Shown: positions 7,025 to 12,399 of the stretch, piece after piece
Layout of the letters: every line of letters begins with the position of its first letter
Numbering within the stretch: position 1 is the stretch's first letter
Origin: Gammaproteobacteria bacterium
GTDB taxonomy: Bacteria > Pseudomonadota > Gammaproteobacteria > UWMA-0217
Length of the DNA: 14,288 nucleotides
Assembly (NCBI GenBank): GCA_027031685.1
Contig: JALVPS010000274.1
Coordinates: forward strand, 1-14,288
Reading direction: 5' to 3'
The notes under the pieces: model-generated
The model's input: only the letters and a program-made list of their open reading frames with translations
What the model was told of the DNA's origin: nothing
The model's database searches: none
Program-made: the position numbers and the translations under genes

Positions 7025-7992
7025 GCGGCCCCCCGGAAGTGGTCGAAGCCGGCGGCGGCCAGGGCCAGCGGCCGGCCGTCGGCGTCCAGCCAGTCCAGGC
7101 CGGGCTCGGCGCGCAGGCGGCCGATGCGGGTGAGGGGCACGCCGCAGGCGTCGGCCAGCTCGGCCAGCACGGCGCGCCGCCCGGGCGGGGCGGTGAGCAG
7201 CAGCTCGTAGTCGTCGCCGCCGGCCAGCAGGGTCTCCCAGTCGCCGCCCTCGACGCGCCAGCGCCGGCCGGCGGTGGACAGGGGCAGGGCGGTCAGGTCC
7301 ACCGTGGCGCCTGTGCCGCTGGCGGCCAGCACGTGGCCCAGGTCTTGCGCCAAGCCGTCGGAGCAGTCGATGAGGGCGTGCACCCAGGGCAGCACGGCCT
7401 GGCCCAGGGCCACGCGCGGGGTGGGGGTCTCCAGCCGGTCCAGGCAGTGGCGACGCAGCGGCGCCGGGGCTTGCCAGCGGCCGCGCAGCAGCTCGAGCCC
7501 CAGGGCGGCGTCGCCCACGGTGCCGGACAGGTAGAGGTCGTCGCCCGGCTGGGCGTCGCCGCGCCGGCCGGCGCCGCCGCAGGGCCGCTCGCCGAGGATG
7601 TGCAGCGACAGGGCCAGCGGGCCGCGCACGGTGTCGCCGCCGATGAGCGGCACGTCGTATTCGGCAGCCATGGCGTGCAGGCCGGCGGCGAAGCGGGTCA
7701 GCCAGTCCTCGTCGGGGGCCGGCAGGCTGAGGGCCAGGCTGAAGGCCAGCGGCCGCGCGCCCATGGCGGCCAGGTCGCTGAGGTTCACGGCCAGGGCCTT
7801 GCGCCCCAGCCGCTCCGGGTCGGCCTCGGGCAGGAAGTGCACCCCGGCCAGCAGGGTGTCGCTGGACACGGCCAGGCAGCGGTCGCCGCGCTCGGCCAGC
7901 AGGGCGGCGTCGTCGCCCACGCCCAGCACCACACGGCCGTCCGGCGCGGGGCGCTGGAAGTGGCGGCGGATGAGGTCGAACTCGCTGGGCAT
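7021..7992 (-). CDS. thiL: ThiL, thiamine-monophosphate kinase
   Basis: A cytoplasmic kinase of 323 residues making thiamine diphosphate from thiamine monophosphate and ATP, the last step of TPP synthesis. It opens with EFDLIRRHF (4-12), the same beginning as the E. coli enzyme. The nucleotide and metal sites follow as GVGDDAALL (24-32), SSDTLLAGVHF (43-53), NLSDLAAMGARP (70-81), IGGDTVRGP (117-125), DCSDGLAQDL (209-218) and GGDDYELLL (about 261-269). All the conserved aspartates of the AIR-synthase-like fold are present. No Shine-Dalgarno sequence is obvious, but the start lies 14 bases after the nusB stop. No TPP riboswitch lies near, so control follows the operon. Confidence 0.96.
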   Translation of the reverse strand: MPSEFDLIRRHFQRPAPDGRVVLGVGDDAALLAERGDRCLAVSSDTLLAGVHFLPEADPERLGRKALAVNLSDLAAMGARPLAFSLALSLPAPDEDWLTRFAAGLHAMAAEYDVPLIGGDTVRGPLALSLHILGERPCGGAGRRGDAQPGDDLYLSGTVGDAALGLELLRGRWQAPAPLRRHCLDRLETPTPRVALGQAVLPWVHALIDCSDGLAQDLGHVLAASGTGATVDLTALPLSTAGRRWRVEGGDWETLLAGGDDYELLLTAPPGRRAVLAELADACGVPLTRIGRLRAEPGLDWLDADGRPLALAAAGFDHFRGAA

Positions 7993-8006
7993 GGCGGGGC
8001 GTCCGC

Positions 8007-8459
8007 TCAGCCCAAGGCGGGGGAGGGGGCCTGCTTGAGCAGGCGGTCGAGCACGCTGTTGACGAAGCGGTAGGAGCCCTCCGCGCCGAAGGTCTTGGCC
8101 AGGTTGACGGCCTCGTTGACCACCACCTTGGGCGGCACGTCGGGGCGGTGGGTGAGCTCGTACACGGCCAGGCGCAGGATGCCCAGCTCCACCGGGTCGA
8201 TGAGGCGCGGGTCGCGCTCGCTGACGCTGTGGATGGTGCGGTCGAGCCGCTCGGCCTCCTCGGCCACGCCGCGCAGCAGGTCGGTGAAGTACTCGCCGTC
8301 CACGCGCGCGAAGTCCGGCGCGGCCTTGAACTGGGTGATCACCTCGCCCATGTCGTCGCCGGTGAGCGCCCACTGGTAGAGCGCTTGCACGGCCTGCTTG
8401 CGGGCCAGGTGGCGGGCGGCGATGAAGGCCTTCTTGGCCGGGTCGGGGCGTTCAGCCAT
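8007..8459 (-). CDS. nusB: NusB, transcription antitermination factor
   Basis: A small all-helical RNA-binding protein of 150 residues that pairs with NusE (ribosomal protein S10) at boxA RNA to form the antitermination complex on rRNA operons. Family signatures are the N-terminal ARHLARKQAVQALYQW (15-30) and the C-terminal LGILRLAVYEL (about 92-102), VPPKVVVNEAVNLAKTFG (about 108-125) and FVNSVLDRLL. The length is slightly above the E. coli protein because of a short charged N-terminal extension. Its start codon lies 8 bases inside the end of ribH, giving tight coupling to riboflavin synthesis genes, an arrangement common in proteobacteria. Confidence 0.96.
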   Translation of the reverse strand: MAERPDPAKKAFIAARHLARKQAVQALYQWALTGDDMGEVITQFKAAPDFARVDGEYFTDLLRGVAEEAERLDRTIHSVSERDPRLIDPVELGILRLAVYELTHRPDVPPKVVVNEAVNLAKTFGAEGSYRFVNSVLDRLLKQAPSPALG

Positions 8460-8928
8460 GAATTTTCTGCGCCAGGCTGGCCATCTCGATGGCGCCCAGC
8501 ATGGCCTCGGCGCCCTTGTTGCCGGCCTTGGTGCCGGCCCGTTCGATGGCCTGCTCGATGGTGTTGGTGGTGATGATGCCGTTGATCACCGGCACGCCGT
8601 GGTCCAGGGCCACCTTGGCCAGGCCCTTGGCGCTCTCGCCGGCGACGATGTCGAAGTGCGGCGTGGCGCCGCGGATGACCGCGCCGAGGGCCACGATGGC
8701 GTCGTAGCCGCCCTTGGCGGCCAGCAGCTGGGCGGCGAAGGGGATCTCCAGCGCGCCCGGCACCCAGTGGATGTCCAGCCGGTAGCGGTCGTCGTCGAAG
8801 TGGCGCTGGAGCACGTCGCGCGCGCCGGCCAGCAGGCTGTCGACGATGAAGCTGTTGAAGCGCGAGGCCACCACGGCCACGGTGAAGCGGTCCAGGCTGC
8901 GGAAGTCGCCCGAGATGGTCTGTTCCAT
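8452..8928 (-). CDS. ribH: RibH, 6,7-dimethyl-8-ribityllumazine synthase
   Basis: The penultimate enzyme of riboflavin synthesis, condensing 5-amino-6-ribitylamino-uracil with dihydroxybutanone phosphate; family members form pentamers or icosahedral shells. The 158-residue sequence contains VASRFNSFIVDSLL (20-33), HWVPGALEIPFAAQLL (54-69), GAVIRGATPHFDIV (82-95) with the catalytic His at 91, and GIITTNTIEQAIERAG (117-132). The usual C-terminal GNKGAEAM segment is present. The ATG at 8928-8926 fits the family start; the open frame continues far upstream but that part is not RibH. It overlaps nusB by 8 bases and has a recognisable -10 element upstream, so it probably begins the ribH-nusB-thiL-pgpA operon. 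Confidence 0.97.
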   Translation of the reverse strand: MEQTISGDFRSLDRFTVAVVASRFNSFIVDSLLAGARDVLQRHFDDDRYRLDIHWVPGALEIPFAAQLLAAKGGYDAIVALGAVIRGATPHFDIVAGESAKGLAKVALDHGVPVINGIITTNTIEQAIERAGTKAGNKGAEAMLGAIEMASLAQKIHG

Positions 8929-8965
8929 GGGAAGGCTCGGTAGGGGTGCGTGAACGGAAGGGGGC

Positions 8966-8994
8966 AGTATAGGGCCTGGCCGAGGGAAAGAGAA
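8966..8994 (-). promoter_or_regulatory. Candidate sigma-70 promoter of the ribH-nusB-thiL-pgpA operon
   Basis: The minus strand has TATACT at 8971-8966, five of six matches to the -10 consensus, with a weak TTCTCT -35 at 8994-8989 and a 17-base spacer. The predicted transcription start is near 8959, giving a leader of about 31 bases. No room remains for an FMN riboswitch. Confidence 0.6.
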
Positions 8995-9011
8995 CGGCCG
9001 CCGCGTGCTGC

Positions 9012-9887
9012 TCAGGTCATGCGGTCGTGGAAGCGCAGGCGGTACAGCAGGCGCGTCTGGCCGGGGTGGTCGGTGAAGCCGCTGCGGTCGTGCAGCACGT
9101 TGTTGCAGACGAGCCCCTGGCCGCGTTGCAGGGTGGCGCGCAGGATCCACGGCGAATCGGAATCCAGCAGGTTCTCCAGGGCGGCGCGCGCCGCGCGGGT
9201 GGCCTCGTCGTCGCGCCACACCACGTTGCGCTGGCGCTTGGTGTAGCGCATGTGCAGGTGGCCGTGGCGGTCCACGGAGAACACCGGGCCGGGGCGGTCT
9301 GGGCGCTCGATATGGTCCGCCACCCGGTTGGCGGGGATGGTCATGGCCTGCGGGTGCATGAGGGCGGCCACGAGGGCCGGGTCCCGCTCGCGCAGGTGCA
9401 GATAGGCCAGCTCGTGGTCCAGCAGGGCGTTCTCGCCGCCCTCCGCGGCGGGGCGCTCGCAGTACAGCATGAGGCTGCGGATCTGCGCTTCGGGCGTGTT
9501 GTAGTAGCCGTCCGTGTGCCAGTGGATGGGGCGGTTGGTGTAGGGGATGTAGGTGCGCCGCCACTGGGCGTCGTCCACCACCCGCAGGACCGTCACCCCG
9601 TCCTCGTCGGCGCCCTCGTTGTGGTCCAGCCGGCGCAGCCCGAAGCGGGCGGCGAAAGAACGCAGCACCTCGCGCGTCACCCGTTCCGGGCGCGGCGTGG
9701 CGAACAGCGCCATGTTGGCCCGCGCCACCCGCTCGCGGATGGCCGCCTCCTCCGCCGGCGTCGGATTGGCCAGGTCCGCCACCTCCACCAGCAGCGCCTC
9801 CACAGACTCGGGGCGCAGCGCCAGCTTGCGCTCGCGCCAGGCGCGCCAGGCGGCATCGGCACGCAGATCGAAGGGACCGGGAATCAT
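9012..9887 (-). CDS. TauD/TfdA-type Fe(II)/2-oxoglutarate-dependent dioxygenase
   Basis: A predicted cytoplasmic non-haem iron oxygenase of 291 residues that would couple 2-oxoglutarate decarboxylation to oxidation of an unidentified substrate. The iron-binding facial triad is visible: H124-T-D126 in IHWHTDGYYN (121-130) and the distal H266 in NNVLHDRSGF (262-271), followed by R279 in QTRLLYRLRF, the usual 2-oxoglutarate carboxylate partner. The N-terminal 90 residues are helical and charged. Substrate cannot be read from sequence; taurine or 2,4-D activity should not be assumed. The ATG at 9887-9885 was chosen because the domain begins right after it and the 90 in-frame codons upstream look non-coding. 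There is no good Shine-Dalgarno sequence, in line with a promoter whose predicted start is this ATG. A perfect FNR-type site sits upstream. The next gene, ribH, is 83 bases downstream with its own promoter. Confidence 0.85.
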   Translation of the reverse strand: MIPGPFDLRADAAWRAWRERKLALRPESVEALLVEVADLANPTPAEEAAIRERVARANMALFATPRPERVTREVLRSFAARFGLRRLDHNEGADEDGVTVLRVVDDAQWRRTYIPYTNRPIHWHTDGYYNTPEAQIRSLMLYCERPAAEGGENALLDHELAYLHLRERDPALVAALMHPQAMTIPANRVADHIERPDRPGPVFSVDRHGHLHMRYTKRQRNVVWRDDEATRAARAALENLLDSDSPWILRATLQRGQGLVCNNVLHDRSGFTDHPGQTRLLYRLRFHDRMT

Positions 9888-9893
9888 GGGCGC

Positions 9894-9899
9894 ATTGTC
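9894..9899 (-). promoter_or_regulatory. -10 element of the FNR-linked dioxygenase promoter
   Basis: The minus strand reads GACAAT (four of six matches to TATAAT), six bases before the dioxygenase ATG. Exactly 22 bases separate it from the FNR-type box, which is the spacing expected when the activator is centred at -41.5. That geometry puts +1 at position 9887, the A of the start codon. Confidence 0.6.
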
Positions 9900-9921
9900 C
9901 CGGCCGGCCCCGGCGGGGGCG

Positions 9922-9935
9922 TTGATGCAGATCAA
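9922..9935. promoter_or_regulatory. Perfect FNR/Anr/Dnr-type binding site
   Basis: TTGATGCAGATCAA matches the consensus TTGAT-N4-ATCAA at all ten fixed positions and is palindromic outside the centre. Its centre lies 41.5 bases before the dioxygenase start codon. The site could serve FNR/Anr (oxygen sensing) or Dnr/Nnr (nitric oxide sensing), which share this motif. No regulator gene is in the window. Confidence 0.85.
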
Positions 9936-9997
9936 GGGGGGTGGCCGGTTGTGTGCAGCGCGCCGATGGGCCCCAGGGATGGGGCGAACAGCAGGCA

Positions 9998-10024
9998 CCG
10001 GACAGGGGGCGTTGCCGGACAGGG
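9998..10024. repeat. Direct repeat CCGGACAGGG, two copies at 17-base period
   Basis: CCGGACAGGG occurs at 9998-10007 and again at 10015-10024, separated by GGCGTTG. It lies upstream of the FNR-type site with respect to the dioxygenase. With only two copies in GC-rich DNA, it may be chance or a pair of protein sites about 1.6 helical turns apart. Confidence 0.45.
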
Positions 10025-10031
10025 TGAGCGG

Positions 10032-10056
10032 GCGCGAGACCGCGAAGCGCTCGCGC
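10032..10056. repeat. 7-bp inverted repeat GCGCGAG / CTCGCGC
   Basis: GCGCGAG at 10032-10038 is mirrored by CTCGCGC at 10050-10056 around an 11-base loop. No T tract follows on either strand, so it is not a standard terminator. Confidence 0.4.
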
Positions 10057-10232
10057 GACCAAGGCGAAGCAGTGTACTGGATCCGGTGGGTTGCGCGGTG
10101 AAGGGATGTGCGCCTTGCCTGGGGATCTCGCCTTAGCTTGACGAGCCACGACGGGAGCACGACCAGGCGCCGCAGGTGACGGGCAGAACGCTCGCATGCC
10201 GGGTGGTGTGGGGGAGGGGCGCGCCCAAGTGG

Positions 10233-10256
10233 CCTGACCGTCCCATCCCGGTCAGG
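10233..10256 (-). terminator. Possible terminator hairpin after the small membrane protein
   Basis: CCTGACC (10233-10239) pairs with GGTCAGG (10250-10256), giving a 7-bp stem with a 10-base loop, located 25 bases past the stop codon of the 10281-10700 gene. On the minus strand no T run follows, so it is only a candidate. Confidence 0.4.
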
Positions 10257-10280
10257 GGCTCTTGTTGCGAATGGCTGCCG

Positions 10281-10700
10281 TCAGTGCTTTTTCAGCTTGA
10301 CCTTGCAGTAGGTGAAGTCCTGGTTCTTCTGGCGCTGGCCCATGGTGAAGGCGTACAGCCAGAACAGGTAGGGGCTGAGCAGCATGCCCACCACGTACAG
10401 CAGTGGCACGTGGGGGAAGAATTCCACTATGAGCAACACGCTGATCCAGCTGAGGGCGGCGATGGCGGTGTACATCATGCAGTAACCGGCCTTGTAGCAG
10501 CTCAACAGTTTGTCGGTGATGAGCATGTGCAGCAGCGGCAGCAGCTGCGCCAGGGCCATGGCCACCCCCACCTTTTTGACGGACCCACCGGCCTCTCCCG
10601 CGGGGGTGGCGCCCCAAGCGACGCCCAGCCATGACGCGGTGATCAGCAGGATGGCGGCGCCTTGCCGCCAGCAGCGTTGGATGGATGCAATGCGAATCAT
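10281..10700 (-). CDS. Unrecognised small membrane protein with signal-like N-terminus
   Basis: A 139-residue protein I cannot place in a family. Residues 1-30 look like a signal peptide or signal anchor (basic start with RCWRQ, then GAAILLITASWLGVAW, possible cleavage after A-W-G at 28-30). Three further hydrophobic segments follow at about 44-62, 74-95 and 97-119. The C-terminal tail is strongly basic (GQRQKNQDFTYCKVKLKKH), predicted to face the cytoplasm. Cysteines lie at 10, 68, 74 and 132; C68 and C74 bracket a short loop (CYKAGYC). The ATG at 10700-10698 was chosen because a purine-rich GAGAGGGGG sits in front of it. An in-frame ATG at 10799-10797 would add 33 residues with another hydrophobic stretch and cannot be excluded. 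It has its own candidate promoter and probably a 3' hairpin, so it appears monocistronic. Confidence 0.7.
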   Translation of the reverse strand: MIRIASIQRCWRQGAAILLITASWLGVAWGATPAGEAGGSVKKVGVAMALAQLLPLLHMLITDKLLSCYKAGYCMMYTAIAALSWISVLLIVEFFPHVPLLYVVGMLLSPYLFWLYAFTMGQRQKNQDFTYCKVKLKKH

Positions 10701-10705
10701 GGTCG

Positions 10706-10714
10706 CCCCCTCTC
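10706..10714 (-). promoter_or_regulatory. Ribosome binding site choosing the start of the small membrane protein
   Basis: The minus strand reads GAGAGGGGG five bases before the ATG at 10700. It is one of the better Shine-Dalgarno-like sequences in the window and favours this start over the in-frame ATG at 10799, which has none. Confidence 0.55.
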
Positions 10715-10804
10715 GAATCGGGTGTACAGGGACGCAAAACGTGTATAGCGGCAGGGCAAAAGCAAGAACAAAGGCAAGCCCACTACGTCCAGTCCTCATA
10801 TTTG

Positions 10805-10832
10805 AGTCTAGCAGGGGTGGGGTTTTCGGCAA
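10805..10832 (-). promoter_or_regulatory. Candidate promoter of the small membrane protein
   Basis: TTGCCG (10832-10827) and an extended -10, TGCTAGACT with the hexamer at 10810-10805, are separated by 16 bases on the minus strand. The predicted start is near 10798, giving a leader of about 98 bases to the ATG at 10700, or an essentially leaderless message to the ATG at 10799. Confidence 0.5.
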
Positions 10833-10843
10833 GTTTGGGGGGG

Positions 10844-10873
10844 AAAGGGGAGCGGCCCGCCGGAGCGGGCCGC
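10844..10873 (-). terminator. Hairpin terminator after the cytochrome c gene
   Basis: GCGGCCCG (10852-10859) pairs perfectly with CGGGCCGC (10866-10873) around a 6-base loop, 12 bases past the cytochrome stop codon. On the minus strand it is followed by TCCCCTTTCC, so the stem is strong but the T tract is poor. Confidence 0.6.
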
Positions 10874-10885
10874 CGCAGGAGTGGA

Positions 10886-11365
10886 TCAGAGCTTGGAGAT
10901 GTAGTCGGCCAGCGCCTGGATGTCGGCATCCGACAGGGAGGCGACCTGGCCGGCCATGACGGCCTTCATTGTGCCGCCGAAGCTGCCGTCCTTGTAGCCC
11001 TTGAGCTTCTTGGCGATGTCGTCTGCGGACTGGCCGGCGATGATGAGTCCTTGCGTGCCCGGCGGGCTCTGCTTGCCGTCACCGCCGTGGCAGGCGGCGC
11101 AACGACCGTACAGCTTGGCGCCGGCGTCGCCGCCACCGCTGGCTGCGGCGCCCTTCGCCGCCTCGGCGGTGCTGCTGGCAGCCTCCTTGCTGGCCGCTTC
11201 ATTGGCGGCTTCGGTGGCCTTGCCCGCGGCGCTCTTGGTGGTCTCCGTTGCCTTCTCGGTGGAGGGCTGGCTGGCCTCGCCGCCGCCCTGTTCGTTACCG
11301 CCGCCGCAGGCGGACAGGGTGAGGGCCAGCGCCGCCGCGCAGGAAAGGCTGAGCAATTTGTTCAT
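10886..11365 (-). CDS. c-type cytochrome lipoprotein (class I, mono-haem)
   Basis: A periplasmic electron carrier of 159 residues anchored by lipid. The N-terminus is a lipoprotein signal with lipobox LSAC, making C20 the modified residue; G21 and G22 follow, with no Asp at +2. Residues 22-80 form an Ala/Glu/Lys/Thr/Ser-rich, low-complexity linker predicted to be helical, ending in a glycine run. The haem site is C89-A-A-C92-H93, and M133 in FGGTMKAVM is the likely sixth ligand. The C-terminal LSDADIQALADYISKL is the closing helix of the cytochrome c5-like family. A Shine-Dalgarno AAGGAG lies 8 bases before the ATG at 11365. The redox partner is unknown; a role in passing electrons to a terminal oxidase or from a sulfur- or nitrogen-oxidising enzyme is only inference. 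It has its own terminator and promoter region. Confidence 0.92.
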   Translation of the reverse strand: MNKLLSLSCAAALALTLSACGGGNEQGGGEASQPSTEKATETTKSAAGKATEAANEAASKEAASSTAEAAKGAAASGGGDAGAKLYGRCAACHGGDGKQSPPGTQGLIIAGQSADDIAKKLKGYKDGSFGGTMKAVMAGQVASLSDADIQALADYISKL

Positions 11366-11471
11366 GGTGTCGTCTCCTTGCGAATGATGGCTTTTGATGA
11401 CAGTGGATGGATCGGCGACCGAAACGTCGGATCGCATGCGGCGGGGCACCGTGGCCCTGCCGACCGCGCGC

Positions 11472-11480
11472 ACTATAACA
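11472..11480 (-). promoter_or_regulatory. Extended -10 promoter element for the cytochrome c gene
   Basis: The minus strand reads TGTTATAGT, a TGnTATAGT extended -10 with the hexamer at 11477-11472. The predicted start near 11465 leaves a leader of about 100 bases. No good -35 is present; the 12-base palindrome lies in its place, suggesting regulator-dependent expression. Confidence 0.5.
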
Positions 11481-11485
11481 ACATG

Positions 11486-11519
11486 GGGTGGCCACCCGGT
11501 ATTGCCAAGCCCCACCGGG
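11486..11519. repeat. Overlapping palindromes upstream of the cytochrome c promoter
   Basis: GGGTGGCCACCC at 11486-11497 is a perfect 12-base palindrome. It overlaps the left arm of a second inverted repeat, CCCGGT (11495-11500) with ACCGGG (11514-11519). The first covers the -35 position of the extended -10 promoter, so it may be an operator or activator site. Confidence 0.45.
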
Positions 11520-11580
11520 CCTGGCGCAACCTTCGATCAGACAAGAAATTCTGCAGCAGAGTTCAGCAATCCCCCACGGG

Positions 11581-12351
11581 TCATTTCAGCACCGGGCGGG
11601 CGTTGACCGGCTGCACCGGGCGGTTGTTGGGGTGGTGCATGACGTGGCGGAAGTGCTCGATCTGCGCCCTGGAGGCCGTCATCGGCTGCTTCATGACCAG
11701 CCACCACACGCCCTCCGAGCAGGGCGGCGTGGTGAGCGAGCCGTTGAAGCGGTAGTAGTCGCGGTCGGCCGGCAGCAGATCGGCGGCGTTCACCGTCTCG
11801 GCGCTGAAGGCGTGCTTGTCGCCGGCGTGCTCCGGCATGTGCGCAAAGGCCTGGGTGAGCGCCGGGTTGGCCGCCCCTTCCTCGAACATCACCGCCACCA
11901 CGGCCAGGTTGCCCTGGGCGTCGGCGTGCACCAGGTGGGCCTCCATGGGGAAGGCGCGCCCGTCGATGGTGTTTTCGCTGGGGGCGTGGAAGTGGAACTG
12001 CCTGAGGGTGAAGTCGTGGCCGTCCACGGTGAGCGTGCTGCCGGGCCGGTAGTTCACCTGCACGGTATGGCCGTTGTTGAGGATCTCGGTGGCGTCCGGC
12101 CGGTAGTTGATGTGCAGCGGGGGCAGCTCGCCTTCGATGAGGCCGGACAGGTCGACGGGCGACTGGTTGCGGCCCAGCTTGCACAGGATCCACTCGGGGC
12201 TGAGGTCGCCCCAGTGGCTCGGCCCTTCCGCCCCTTCGTAGCCCCAGTGGGCGGCGTGTTGGGCCGGCGTCCGCTCTTCCTCCGCACAGCCGGAGAGGAT
12301 GAGCAGGACAGACAGGAACAGCGCTCCGGCAATGGTGCGGATCCGGATCAT
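11581..12351 (-). CDS. Alpha-carbonic anhydrase lipoprotein
   Basis: An enzyme interconverting CO2 and bicarbonate outside the cytoplasm. The 256-residue precursor begins with a lipoprotein signal ending LILSGC, so C22 is the predicted lipid anchor, and Ala at +2 favours the outer membrane. The catalytic domain is complete: HWGYEG near 35-40, QSPVDL (63-68), zinc ligands H120 and H122 in RQFHFHAPSEN, and H139 in MEAHLVH. T207/T208 in SLTTPPCSEGV match the Thr199 gate and E126 its Glu partner. C57 and C211 are placed for the usual disulfide, and H95 in NNGHTV sits where the proton-shuttle His lies. A GAGGG Shine-Dalgarno precedes the ATG at 12351. It follows the LMF-family gene by 48 bases but has its own extended -10. 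A role in carbon supply or pH control is inference. Confidence 0.95.
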   Translation of the reverse strand: MIRIRTIAGALFLSVLLILSGCAEEERTPAQHAAHWGYEGAEGPSHWGDLSPEWILCKLGRNQSPVDLSGLIEGELPPLHINYRPDATEILNNGHTVQVNYRPGSTLTVDGHDFTLRQFHFHAPSENTIDGRAFPMEAHLVHADAQGNLAVVAVMFEEGAANPALTQAFAHMPEHAGDKHAFSAETVNAADLLPADRDYYRFNGSLTTPPCSEGVWWLVMKQPMTASRAQIEHFRHVMHHPNNRPVQPVNARPVLK

Positions 12352-12386
12352 TGTTTCCCTCTTGTTACCGGTTTTATGCCGGCGCG

Positions 12387-12395
12387 AGTATAGCA
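12387..12395 (-). promoter_or_regulatory. Extended -10 promoter for the carbonic anhydrase gene
   Basis: The minus strand reads TGCTATACT, a strong extended -10 with the hexamer at 12392-12387, five of six to consensus. The -35 is poor (TACTGG at a 17-base spacer). Predicted transcription begins near 12380, leaving a leader of about 29 bases. It lies between the LMF-family stop codon and the carbonic anhydrase start. Confidence 0.6.
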
Positions 12396-12399
12396 GCGC

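Larger units (their letters stand above)
9936..10280. other. Gene-free stretch between the dioxygenase promoter and the small membrane protein
   Basis: No convincing gene is seen on either strand. It contains a 10-base direct repeat, a 7-bp inverted repeat, a 10-base palindrome GGGCGCGCCC (10217-10226) and a stem-loop near the end of the next gene. In-frame extensions of the dioxygenase and ribH frames run through it but lack start signals and protein-like composition. No tRNA cloverleaf was recognised. Confidence 0.6.

Noticed and set aside
9888..10160. N-terminal extension of the dioxygenase to an ATG at 10160
   Set aside because: It would read through the FNR-type box and promoter, lacks a Shine-Dalgarno sequence, and its residues show no domain character.
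8929..10197. Long in-frame extension upstream of ribH (581 codons in total)
   Set aside because: RibH homologues start at the ATG at 8928. The extension overlaps the dioxygenase in another frame and is Pro/Arg/Gly-rich shadow sequence.
10217..10226. 10-base palindrome GGGCGCGCCC
   Set aside because: Such G/C palindromes are expected by chance at this base composition, and it has no promoter or T tract beside it.
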